A stretch of DNA of 6,330 nt, taken from NCBI GenBank assembly GCA_013349595.1, contig DUZI01000274.1, positions 1 to 6,330 on the forward strand. Direction: 5' to 3'. Below, piece by piece: positions 1 through 6,330 of the stretch. This stretch comes from Nitrospirota bacterium. Lineage in GTDB: Bacteria > Nitrospirota > Thermodesulfovibrionia > Thermodesulfovibrionales > Dissulfurispiraceae. A program made the translations under genes and the position numbers. Each line of letters opens with the position of its first letter. Position 1 is the stretch's first letter. The notes below the pieces were generated by a model. The model was not told the DNA's origin, did no database searches, and worked only from the letters and a program-made list of their open reading frames with translations.

Positions 1-121
1 ATGCCTTATGACAAAGCCCTAGGAACTTTTTTTATAAGGTGTCGTATAAAAATCCTTCACCAGCCCTTACTATCTTACTTGCTGATTTTACTAAGCTTTT
101 TAGTTCTATCGCCGATTTTGG
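1..121 (-). repeat. Dispersed repeat, copy A (partial, at window edge)
   Basis: This stretch aligns along its whole length with 3212-3333, at roughly three-quarters identity and with a few single-base indels. The best block, 30-53, is identical over 24 bases to 3242-3265. That block contains a perfect AT-only inverted repeat (TTTTTATA at 29-36 and TATAAAAA at 45-52) around the loop AGGTGTCG. The outer end, read on the minus strand from 121, is CCCAAAATCGGCGATAG. It resembles both ends of the element at 3138-3333, so copy A looks like one half of that element, with the rest beyond the window. It starts about 29 bases past the stop of the sensor gene. No transposase is visible. Homology is read directly from the sequence; mobility is inferred. 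Confidence 0.65.
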
Positions 122-151
122 GACAGTCTCATCTTCTTCAATAAGCCTCTT
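32..151 (-). other. Possible frameshifted continuation of the sensor gene into repeat copy A
   Basis: If one T is removed from the five-T run (plus-strand A run at 152-156) at the end of the sensor gene, the minus-strand frame stays open from 151 to a TAA at 34-32, adding 39 codons. The first added residues, KRLIEEDET, look like a natural charged linker after a HAMP domain. The rest (VPKSAIELKSL... ending GEGFLYDTL) is encoded by the repeat. The second repeat copy has a frameshift and two TAA codons in the equivalent frame, so the repeat part is not a maintained gene there. Either the sensor was cut by the repeat and then frameshifted, or the open frame is chance. Confidence 0.3.
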
Positions 152-1046
152 AAAAAGAAGACATATCCTCTATAGTATTTAATAACTTTTCAAACTCATA
201 AGAAAGATAGACAATCTCATCTTTCCCCTTAGGTGTTAGATTAAATTCAGAACTAAACCCCTTTTCATAAAAACTCCTAAACCTTGTAATAATATCATCA
301 ATAGGCTTAACAAGGTTTTTAGCGATTAAAAATCCGAATATTATAGAAAGACTTATACCCATAAAAAGAACACCCGAAATAATCAAAACAGAATAAACAA
401 AAATAACATCAATCTCCTTTTTCTTTTCATGCAACAACTTTTTATTAAAATTCATCAATAAAGTAAGTTGGACAACTGCATCTTTTGTTAATCTGTCATG
501 GTTTTCAAAGTAAATATTTGCATCTTCCCCATTGACACCTGATCTTATAGAAATGTAAAACTTATCCATATCTGTTAGTAGAGTATTGACCTTTAAAAGT
601 ATCTCCTTGAGGTGTTTTCGGGATTCCAGATCCTGCATAGGCAGCACATTGTATTCATCTATAGTCTTATCTATAATCCTTAATTCATCCTTTACGATAC
701 CACCAGAAAGTAATGCTGTAAGTATGTTGTAACAGTCTCTGATTCTTGTCTTAGCCATTACATATAATTCCATTAACTCCTCGTTATCTTGTGCCAATAT
801 CATTTTATGGGCTGAGATATTAGCCCCTCTTAACTTTCTAACAATAGCAATCATTGCATCCTGTTGAGGGACAATACCATGTAGGATTGTAGCAGACTTC
901 TGATTTGCAAAATAGATACAGATAAAGCCTATCAAACTTGTTATTATTAGCCAAAAGAGTGTGCCTGCAGAAAATAATAAAAACTTTTTTCTAATAGGCA
1001 AGTTGGTAAAGGTGATAATGTTAATGAGCTTATTTAGAAAAATCAT
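150..1046 (-). CDS. HAMP-domain membrane sensor, lacking an output domain (probably truncated)
   Basis: A 298-residue inner-membrane protein with the front half of a transmembrane receptor. Residues 20-46 form a first membrane helix after a short positively charged N-terminus. Residues about 47-210 are a helical extracytoplasmic domain of the four-helix-bundle kind. Residues about 213-243 form a second membrane helix, and 241-293 look like a HAMP domain, with the KNLVKPID entry and the DEIVYLSYEFEKLL second helix. The protein ends five residues later, with no histidine kinase, GGDEF, phosphatase or methyl-accepting domain. Receptors of this build normally continue for 200 or more residues. 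The stop lies in a run of five T, and repeat copy A begins about 29 bases beyond, so a frameshifted or repeat-truncated remnant is likely. The ATG is 2 bases after the stop of the synthetase gene, with only a weak ribosome binding site, so translation is probably coupled to it. The ligand is unknown. Confidence 0.75.
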   Translation of the reverse strand: MIFLNKLINIITFTNLPIRKKFLLFSAGTLFWLIITSLIGFICIYFANQKSATILHGIVPQQDAMIAIVRKLRGANISAHKMILAQDNEELMELYVMAKTRIRDCYNILTALLSGGIVKDELRIIDKTIDEYNVLPMQDLESRKHLKEILLKVNTLLTDMDKFYISIRSGVNGEDANIYFENHDRLTKDAVVQLTLLMNFNKKLLHEKKKEIDVIFVYSVLIISGVLFMGISLSIIFGFLIAKNLVKPIDDIITRFRSFYEKGFSSEFNLTPKGKDEIVYLSYEFEKLLNTIEDMSSF

Positions 1047-1048
1047 AT

Positions 1049-2992
1049 CTACAATCTTTCATCTAATCTCAGGCAACCAACAAAAAACTCTGAATCTTTC
1101 CTTGCATAGCCAATCCTCTTTAATGCTTCTTCAATTTCTGATAAGGTTACAGGGTCATCTATAGTTGGTGGAATTACTACCTCAGACCCATCGGCAATCC
1201 TCTTCATAGTGCCTCTTAATATCTTACCTGAACGAGTCTTTGGTAATCTTGATACAACACATACCTTTCTAAAACATGCAATAGGACCTAATTCATCTCT
1301 CATCATCTTGACTAATTCCTGAGTAATTTCATCTTCTACCTTTTGTGAATTTGATTTTAATACTACAAGCCCTACAGGCAATTGACCCTTTAATGTATCG
1401 TGTACACCAATAACTGCACACTCAGCCACATCAGGATGCTTTGCGATAATCTCCTCCATTTCACCAGTCGATAACCTATGGCCTGCCACATTAATAACAT
1501 CATCAACCCTACCCATTATATAAACATAACCATCAGAATCTATATAACCACCATCATTTGTTAGATAATATCCTGGAAACATCTTTAAATAAGATTCCTT
1601 AAACCTTTCATCGTTATTCCATAGAGTAGGAAGTGTTCCAGGTGGTAGGGGTAGTTTTATAACTACAAGTCCTTCTTTGTTTCTCGGCACCTCTTTACCA
1701 TCATTATCAAGCACCCTAACATCATAACCTGGCACTGGTTTAGTTGATGAACCGGGCTTTACAGGCATCTTTTCAATACCGAGACAATTAGCAGTGATGG
1801 GCCAACCTGTCTCTGTCTGCCACCAATGGTCAATAACAGGCACCTTTAAGAGATTAGATGCCCACTGGTAAGTATCAGGGTCTGTCCTTTCACCTGCAAG
1901 AAAGAGATATTTAAAATTACCCATATCATACTTACTCAAATAACTCCCGCTTGGGTCCTCCCTTTTAATTACCCTAAAGGCAGTAGGTGCGGTAAAAAGG
2001 GTTTTTACCTTGTGTTGAGAGATGACCCTCCAAAAAGCACCAGGGTCAGGTGTGCCTACTGACTTGCCCTCATAAAGTATAGTTGTGCAACCTGTAATTA
2101 ATGGGGCATAAACAATATAAGAATGACCAACTACCCAACCAACATCAGAGGCAGCCCAGAAAACATCACCAGGATGAGTATCATAAATATTTTCAAGGCT
2201 CCATCTTAGCGCGACTGCATGACCACCATTGTCACGCATTACGCCTTTTGGTGTGCCTGTTGTGCCGGAAGTGTAAAGGATATAAAGAGGATCTGTTGCA
2301 TTAACAGGTACACAATCAACTGGTTTGGCAGATTTTATAAAATCCTTCCAATCTATATCCATCTCCTTATTGAGTTCTGCCATTACCTCTGGTCTTTGAA
2401 GGATTATACATTTATCTGGTTTGTGTTTAGCTATACTTAAAGCCTTATCTAACATTGGCTTGTAGTATATAAGTCTTGTAACCTCAATAGCACCTGAGGC
2501 AGATATTACTAATTTAGGTTTGGCATCATCAATCCTCACTGCAAGTTCATTAGGGGCAAAACCTCCAAATACAACCGAATGAATAGCCCCAAGTCTTGCA
2601 CAAGCAAGCATAGCTATAACTGCCTCAGGAACCATTGGCATATATAAGACTATTCTATCACCTTTTTCTATACCTATGGCCTTTAGGGCACCTGCAAAGA
2701 GTGATACTTGCTGTAAGAGCTGTTCGTAGGTAAATTTCTCAATCTTTTTAGTTACTGGGCTATCATAAATAAGGGCAATCTGACTCCCCCTCCCCTTCTC
2801 TACATGCCTGTCCAGTGCATTGTAACAGGTGTTTAATTGACCACCCTGAAACCATCTATAAAAAGGTTTATTTGAATCATCAAGGACTTTATCCCATTTT
2901 TTAAACCAATCTATCTTTTCTGCCACCTCTGACCAAAACCCATCACAATCTTCAATACTTCTTTTGTAAACCTCATCATAACTCTTATTCAT
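1049..2992 (-). CDS. prpE: Propionyl-CoA synthetase (PrpE/ACSS3-type, AMP-forming)
   Basis: A 647-residue cytoplasmic ANL-superfamily enzyme, full length for acetyl/propionyl-CoA synthetases. It converts a short carboxylate, ATP and CoA into acyl-CoA, AMP and pyrophosphate. An N-terminal ACS-type cap lies at about 5-60. The phosphate-binding loop YTSGTTGTPKG is at 240-250, the acyl-pocket and adenylate motif WWQTETGWP at 390-398, and the hinge and CoA-face motif GRVDDVINVAGHR at 494-506. The C-terminal PKTRSGKILRG carries catalytic Lys590, the lysine usually controlled by reversible acetylation. The motif at 366-369 is AGER. By family alignment Ala366 replaces the valine (Val386 in Salmonella Acs) that restricts acetate-specific enzymes, which favours propionate. 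Acetate or butyrate use cannot be excluded. The start follows a GGAGG site and a near-consensus promoter. A tail of about 17 residues after GYA is somewhat longer than usual. The sensor gene follows after 2 bases, probably in the same transcript. Confidence 0.87.
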   Translation of the reverse strand: MNKSYDEVYKRSIEDCDGFWSEVAEKIDWFKKWDKVLDDSNKPFYRWFQGGQLNTCYNALDRHVEKGRGSQIALIYDSPVTKKIEKFTYEQLLQQVSLFAGALKAIGIEKGDRIVLYMPMVPEAVIAMLACARLGAIHSVVFGGFAPNELAVRIDDAKPKLVISASGAIEVTRLIYYKPMLDKALSIAKHKPDKCIILQRPEVMAELNKEMDIDWKDFIKSAKPVDCVPVNATDPLYILYTSGTTGTPKGVMRDNGGHAVALRWSLENIYDTHPGDVFWAASDVGWVVGHSYIVYAPLITGCTTILYEGKSVGTPDPGAFWRVISQHKVKTLFTAPTAFRVIKREDPSGSYLSKYDMGNFKYLFLAGERTDPDTYQWASNLLKVPVIDHWWQTETGWPITANCLGIEKMPVKPGSSTKPVPGYDVRVLDNDGKEVPRNKEGLVVIKLPLPPGTLPTLWNNDERFKESYLKMFPGYYLTNDGGYIDSDGYVYIMGRVDDVINVAGHRLSTGEMEEIIAKHPDVAECAVIGVHDTLKGQLPVGLVVLKSNSQKVEDEITQELVKMMRDELGPIACFRKVCVVSRLPKTRSGKILRGTMKRIADGSEVVIPPTIDDPVTLSEIEEALKRIGYARKDSEFFVGCLRLDERL

Positions 2993-2996
2993 CCTG

Positions 2997-3001
2997 CCTC
3001 C
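2997..3001 (-). promoter_or_regulatory. Ribosome binding site of the prpE-like gene
   Basis: On the minus strand GGAGG is followed by CAGG and then the ATG at 2992. The 4-base spacing is short but the match to the anti-Shine-Dalgarno sequence is strong. It supports the chosen start, which also gives the complete N-terminal domain expected for this family. Confidence 0.65.
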
Positions 3002-3028
3002 ATTTGAAAATATTAAATTTACAGTGAA

Positions 3029-3057
3029 ATTCTAATAGAGATTCATAATTGTGTCAA
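3029..3057 (-). promoter_or_regulatory. Sigma-70-type promoter for the prpE-like gene and sensor gene
   Basis: Read on the minus strand, TTGACA (3057-3052, a perfect -35) is followed after exactly 17 bases by TAGAAT (3034-3029, five of six -10 bases). Transcription would begin near 3022, giving a leader of about 30 bases that includes the GGAGG site. No clear operator palindrome overlaps it. The strength of the match suggests substantial basal expression. Confidence 0.72.
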
Positions 3058-3137
3058 GTAATTAAACAATGGAGAATACACCCTATCTCTTTGCTCTTTC
3101 AAAATTTACACAGAAAATTTTACGCTACCAACATTAC

Positions 3138-3333
3138 CCAAAAATAGCGATAGGAAGGACTGTTTCAGAATTTTTATAATCAACGATTTCAGCTCTATCC
3201 TTTATAATGCAATGCCTTTTGCTAAAGTTTCTCAAGATTTCTTTTATAAGGTGTCGTATAAAAATTCCTCACCAACCCTTCCTACTCTATCTTTTTGATT
3301 TTATTAGGTTCTCAGTTCTATTGCTGATTTGGG
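3138..3333. repeat. MITE-like element with imperfect inverted-repeat arms (contains repeat copy B)
   Basis: The left end CCCAAAAATAGCGATAG (3138-3154) is an imperfect inverted match to the right end CTATTGCTGATTTGGG (3318-3333), about 13 of 17 positions. Further inside, GAAGGACTGTTTCAGAATTTTTATA (the left arm to 3178, quoted in part only) is matched in reverse by 3257-3281, with an internal segment of the right arm absent from the left. The right part, 3212-3333, is the same sequence as 1-121. A small AT-only hairpin (TTTTATA 3242-3248, TATAAAA 3257-3263, loop AGGTGTCG) lies inside. There is no transposase and no clear target-site duplication. Short size, terminal inverted repeats and a second copy suggest a non-autonomous mobile element. 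A plus-strand ATG frame across it (3207-3443) is not credible as a gene. Confidence 0.5.
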
Positions 3334-3348
3334 ACAAACAAATTAACC

Positions 3349-3378
3349 TTGACTTTAACTTTTTCAAAATGGTATTAA
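3349..3378 (+). promoter_or_regulatory. Candidate promoter for the rnf operon
   Basis: TTGACT (3349-3354, five of six -35 bases) is followed after 18 bases by TATTAA (3373-3378, four of six -10 bases). It sits just outside the right end of the repeat element and about 50 bases before the rnfC start, where a promoter is needed because the upstream gene is divergent. The -10 match is only fair, and no regulator site is recognisable. Confidence 0.45.
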
Positions 3379-3416
3379 ATAGTGTTTTTTTTCAATATAT
3401 TAACTCTGTTTTACTC

Positions 3417-3421
3417 GGAGG
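3417..3421 (+). promoter_or_regulatory. Ribosome binding site of rnfC
   Basis: GGAGG lies 8 bases before the ATG at 3430, an ideal distance. It fixes this start, after which the protein opens with the usual RnfC N-terminus TFKGGIHPP. Confidence 0.8.
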
Positions 3422-3429
3422 TTTTTTAA

Positions 3430-4731
3430 ATGCAAACCTTTAAAGGTGGAATTCATCCACCTGATAAGAAGGAGTTATCAAAAGACAACCCTATAACTCC
3501 TCAAAAGGCACCTAAAAAAGTTCTAATACCAATTATCCAACACATTGGTGCACCTTCTAAGATAGTTGTATCAACAGGTCAGACCATCAAAAAAGGCGAA
3601 CTCATTGCCTCTCCTGAAGGCTTTGTATCTGCCCCTGTTCATGCTTCTGTATCAGGAAAAATATCAGGAATCATAGATTATCCAACACCTACGGGAAGAA
3701 TGGTATCTTGCGTGGCTATTGAAAATGACATGACCGAAGAATGGACAACATTGAAAGATAATCCTGATTATATGAGCCTCTCACCTGATGAACTCAAGGC
3801 AAAAATTAAAGAGGCAGGAATTGTGGGAATGGGGGGAGCTGCCTTTCCCACTCATGTTAAACTTTCACCCCCAAAAGAAAAACCTATTGATTTTGTTATT
3901 ATTAATGGTGCAGAATGTGAACCTTATTTAACTGCTGATTATAGATTGATGCTTGAAAGACCTGAAGAAATCGTTCAAGGACTCAAAATATTGATGAAAA
4001 TCCTTGACGTTACAAAGGGTTTTATAGGTATTGAAAACAACAAACCAGATGCCATAAGGGTTTTAAGTGATACTACTAAATCAGAAAGAGATATTAAAAT
4101 TGTCACATTAAAAGTAAAATATCCACAAGGTGCTGAAAAGATGCTTATCAAAGCCTGTGCAAATAGAGAAGTCCCACCAAGGTGTTTACCTATGGATGTT
4201 GGAGCGCTTGTGCAAAATATTGGCACTACCGTAGCAGTATTTGAGGCTGTAAGATTTGGCAAACCTCTCATTGAAAGGGTAATCACTGTAACTGGCGAAG
4301 CCATTAAAGAACCAAAAAATCTTTATGCAAAGGTTGGCACACTCATTTCTGACTTGATTTATGAATGTGGTGGATTTAAATCCCCTGCTGCAAAGGTCAT
4401 ATCAGGTGGACCAATGATGGGTTTTGCAATAAATACTCTTGACATGCCTATAACAAAAGGGACATCAGGCATTGTTGCCCTCCCTGAAGAAGAGTTGTTA
4501 CATGTGGATAACTTTGGTCCATGTATTAGATGCGGAAGATGCATTGATGCGTGCCCAATGGGACTTATGCCAAACATGTTGAGTATTATGAGTGAGAAAG
4601 GTTTTTATGAGGAGACAAAGGAATACAACCTCTTTGATTGTTTTGAATGTGGTTCATGCACTTATGTCTGTCCATCAAAAAGACCAATTGTGCAATTTGT
4701 CAGACTTGCAAAGTCTTTAACTAAACCATAA
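3430..4731 (+). CDS. rnfC: Rnf electron transport complex subunit RnfC
   Basis: A 433-residue membrane-associated cytoplasmic subunit of the Rnf complex, thought to be the NAD(H)-side module with FMN and two iron-sulfur clusters. The N-terminus TFKGGIHPPDKKEL is characteristic, followed by a biotinyl-lipoyl-like barrel region at about 30-100. The nucleotide/flavin-binding fold shows GIVGMGGAAFPTHVKL (130-145) and NGAECEPYLTAD (159-170). Two [4Fe-4S] motifs follow near the end: Cys365, 368, 371 and 375 (CIRCGRCIDACP) and Cys404, 407, 410 and 414 (CFECGSCTYVCP). All eight cysteines are present. The protein lacks the long repetitive C-terminal tail of enterobacterial RsxC/RnfC, as in most anaerobes. 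It is the first gene of the operon, 15 bases ahead of rnfD. NqrA of the sodium-pumping NADH:quinone oxidoreductase is related but lacks these clusters, so RnfC is secure. Confidence 0.96.
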   Translation: MQTFKGGIHPPDKKELSKDNPITPQKAPKKVLIPIIQHIGAPSKIVVSTGQTIKKGELIASPEGFVSAPVHASVSGKISGIIDYPTPTGRMVSCVAIENDMTEEWTTLKDNPDYMSLSPDELKAKIKEAGIVGMGGAAFPTHVKLSPPKEKPIDFVIINGAECEPYLTADYRLMLERPEEIVQGLKILMKILDVTKGFIGIENNKPDAIRVLSDTTKSERDIKIVTLKVKYPQGAEKMLIKACANREVPPRCLPMDVGALVQNIGTTVAVFEAVRFGKPLIERVITVTGEAIKEPKNLYAKVGTLISDLIYECGGFKSPAAKVISGGPMMGFAINTLDMPITKGTSGIVALPEEELLHVDNFGPCIRCGRCIDACPMGLMPNMLSIMSEKGFYEETKEYNLFDCFECGSCTYVCPSKRPIVQFVRLAKSLTKP

Positions 4732-4746
4732 AGGGTAAGTTGATAA

Positions 4747-5781
4747 ATGAAATCTAAAAAAACAACAAAAAACGAGATAATAATTAAGGCAGATAATCTT
4801 TTTGTTACCGTTAGTCCCCATATAAAAAGCCCCGAGTCAACTGCCCATATTATGTGGACAGTCAATCTTGCCTTGCTACCAACCACTTTTATGGGTCTTT
4901 ATTTCTTTGGTCCCCTTGCTGGTATCACCTTAGTCCTTTCAATTGTTTCAGCAGTTGCCTTTGAGTATATTTACCAAAAAGCATTAAAGAAAAACATCAC
5001 TATAAATGATGGTAGTGCCTCCCTTACAGGCTTGTTATTAGGACTTAATCTTCCACCTTCAGTGCCCTTTTATATCCCTATTATCGGTTCTTTTGTAGCA
5101 ATTGTCATTACAAAACAACTATTTGGTGGTCTTGGTTATAATATTTTTAACCCTGCGCTAATTGGCAGGGCCTTTTTACTCATATCTTTCCCTAAACTCA
5201 TGACCATATGGAAAGAACCAACCTCTGCCTTCATACAGATTGATGCAAAAACTTCTGCAACACCTCTTGGTATTTTAAAAGAAGAAGGCCTCACTAAATT
5301 AATTGAAATATTTGGTGATACTACAAATCTTTACATACAATTATTTGTAGGACATAGGGCAGGTTCAATAGGTGAGACCTCTGCCATAGCAATACTCATT
5401 GGTGCCTTTTTCTTGTTATATAGAGGATATATCACTTGGCATATACCTTTTTCTTTTCTGGCTACATCAGCCTTGATAGCCTGGATATTTGGAGGGAAAG
5501 GTGCCCTTTTTACAGGTGACCCAATCATTCATCTTATAAGTGGTGGGATGCTCATAGGTGCTTTCTTTATGGCAACAGACTATGTAACCTGTCCTACTGT
5601 CAAAAATGCACAGATTATATTTGGCATTGGTTGTGGTATGTTGACAATGCTCATTCGTCTTAAAGGTGGTTATCCTGAAGGCGTAATGTTTGCTATATTG
5701 ATTATGAACTGTTTTGCCCCGCTGATTGATAGGGGCTTTAAATCAAAACCATTTGGATTTAAAAAGACAGAGAAAAAATGA
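4747..5781 (+). CDS. rnfD: Rnf electron transport complex subunit RnfD
   Basis: A 344-residue polytopic membrane subunit of the NqrB/RnfD family, part of the ion-translocating core that passes electrons through covalently bound flavin. Hydrophobic segments starting at about residues 34, 55, 91, 106, 140, 210, 230, 259, 286 and 309 suggest around ten membrane helices. The early SPHIKSPEST motif, FNPALIGRAFLL (134-145) and the late MATDYVTCP (275-283) are typical. The covalent FMN site is DAKTSATPL (166-174), where Thr172 would be joined to FMN by the ApbE flavin transferase; no apbE gene lies in this window. The ATG is the first possible start, since TAA precedes it in frame. AGGG 11 bases upstream is a weak ribosome binding site, so coupling to rnfC is likely. 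The stop overlaps the rnfG start as ATGA. Confidence 0.95.
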   Translation: MKSKKTTKNEIIIKADNLFVTVSPHIKSPESTAHIMWTVNLALLPTTFMGLYFFGPLAGITLVLSIVSAVAFEYIYQKALKKNITINDGSASLTGLLLGLNLPPSVPFYIPIIGSFVAIVITKQLFGGLGYNIFNPALIGRAFLLISFPKLMTIWKEPTSAFIQIDAKTSATPLGILKEEGLTKLIEIFGDTTNLYIQLFVGHRAGSIGETSAIAILIGAFFLLYRGYITWHIPFSFLATSALIAWIFGGKGALFTGDPIIHLISGGMLIGAFFMATDYVTCPTVKNAQIIFGIGCGMLTMLIRLKGGYPEGVMFAILIMNCFAPLIDRGFKSKPFGFKKTEKK

Positions 5782-6330
5782 ACGGAAAAGACATAATCAA
5801 AATAACCTTAACCCTCGTAATTATCTATCTGATTGGCGGTTTTATCCTTGCTGGTGTATATGCGAAAACATCACCAATAATGTATAAAAATGCCTTAATA
5901 GAAAAAGACAGGGCATTAAAAAAGATGCTCCCTGAGGCAGATATGATTGAAAAACTCGGAGACTGGAAGATCCATAACAAAAATGCTGAATATTTCATCG
6001 CTAAAAAATCAGGTCAACCAATAGGTTATATAATACAGTCCTTTGGTAAGGGTTATTCAAGCTATATAAATGTCCTCATAGCAGTTGATAATAATTTTAA
6101 GATTATCAAAATAGAGATACTATCGCACGCTGAAACACCTGGTTTAGGTGATGAAATTGAAACACCAGAATTTAAAGGTCAATTCGTTGGTAAATCCATA
6201 GACCAGATAAAACTTGTAAAGGTTGAAACAAAAGAAAACATTCAAGCAGTTACAGGCGTGACCATTTCAAGTAGGGCAGTAACCGATGATGCTGTAAAAA
6301 ATGCCCTTGTTTTTTTAACAAAGACAGTAA
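5778..6330 (+). CDS. rnfG: Rnf electron transport complex subunit RnfG (3' end beyond window)
   Basis: This open frame runs off the right edge after 184 codons. It starts at an ATG overlapping the rnfD stop (ATGA, 5778-5781), a sign of translational coupling. Residues 8-29 form a single membrane anchor. The rest is the FMN-binding domain of the RnfG/NqrC family, on the outer face of the membrane: IGYIIQSFGKGYSSYINVLIA-type strands at 82-102, then the conserved HAETPGLGDEI (117-127) and FKGQFVG (132-138). The covalent FMN site is TGVTISSRAV (159-168), with Thr162 the expected flavin-bearing threonine. The usual SGAT/TGAT core is TGVT here, a valine for alanine, which is a mild departure. Only the C-terminal tail should be missing. 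In other genomes rnfE, rnfA and rnfB usually follow. Confidence 0.93.
   Translation, partial: MNGKDIIKITLTLVIIYLIGGFILAGVYAKTSPIMYKNALIEKDRALKKMLPEADMIEKLGDWKIHNKNAEYFIAKKSGQPIGYIIQSFGKGYSSYINVLIAVDNNFKIIKIEILSHAETPGLGDEIETPEFKGQFVGKSIDQIKLVKVETKENIQAVTGVTISSRAVTDDAVKNALVFLTKTV

Noticed and set aside
29..52. Hairpin downstream of the sensor gene as an intrinsic terminator
   Set aside because: The stem is only A-T pairs and neither strand has a T run after it, so it is unlikely to terminate transcription.
1..144. Plus-strand open frame of 47 codons beginning ATGCCT at the window start
   Set aside because: It is repeat sequence; the equivalent reading in the other copy is shifted by indels and does not give a common protein.
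3101..3121. AAAATTTACACAG and AAAATTTT near 3101-3121, and GGACTGTTTCAG at 3157-3168, as ends of an IS256-like insertion sequence
   Set aside because: They resemble such ends in passing, but there is no transposase, no matching partner end and no target duplication.
3207..3443. Plus-strand open frame of 78 codons before rnfC
   Set aside because: It lies mainly across the repeat element, overlaps the rnfC start, has no ribosome binding site, and its frame is not kept in repeat copy A.
3975..4304. Minus-strand open frame inside rnfC
   Set aside because: It is a shadow of rnfC, with no ribosome binding site and no recognisable protein features.
5331..5528. Minus-strand open frame inside rnfD
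   Set aside because: It is a shadow of the rnfD coding sequence, which has clear family motifs on the plus strand.

Overview
The window comes from an AT-rich, evidently anaerobic or facultatively anaerobic bacterium. The RnfC is short, the rnf genes run C-D-G, and there is a PrpE/ACSS3-type propionyl-CoA synthetase. All three fit groups such as Nitrospirota or Desulfobacterota, but no marker here fixes the lineage and that placement is a guess.

Layout. Minus strand, right to left: a short-chain acyl-CoA synthetase gene, most likely propionate-activating (2992-1049), is followed after 2 bases by a gene for a membrane sensor (1046-150). That sensor has a four-helix-type periplasmic domain and a HAMP domain, but it stops straight after HAMP with no output domain. 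Positions 1-121 then hold one copy of a short repeat. Plus strand, left to right: rnfC (3430-4731), rnfD (4747-5781) and the first 184 codons of rnfG (5778 to the window edge) form a tightly packed operon. They encode the first part of the Rnf ion-translocating ferredoxin:NAD+ oxidoreductase. The usual remaining genes (rnfE, rnfA, rnfB) would lie past the right edge.

The two transcription units diverge from a 437-base gap (2993-3429). The gap holds a near-consensus promoter for the synthetase gene, a weaker promoter candidate and a strong ribosome binding site for rnfC. Between the promoters lies an approximately 196-base element with imperfect inverted-repeat arms (3138-3333). Its right half matches positions 1-121, so it is a dispersed, MITE-like repeat with at least two copies in 3.3 kb.

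How the genes may work together: propionyl-CoA synthetase spends ATP to activate propionate (or another short acid) for central metabolism. Rnf couples electron flow between ferredoxin and NAD+ to a transmembrane ion gradient. Their adjacency suits an energy-limited anaerobe using short-chain acids, but no direct functional link is visible. I see no convincing undescribed system. The points most worth a second look are the truncated or frameshifted sensor with a repeat at its end, and the repeat family itself. There are no RNA genes, CRISPR arrays or intact insertion sequences.
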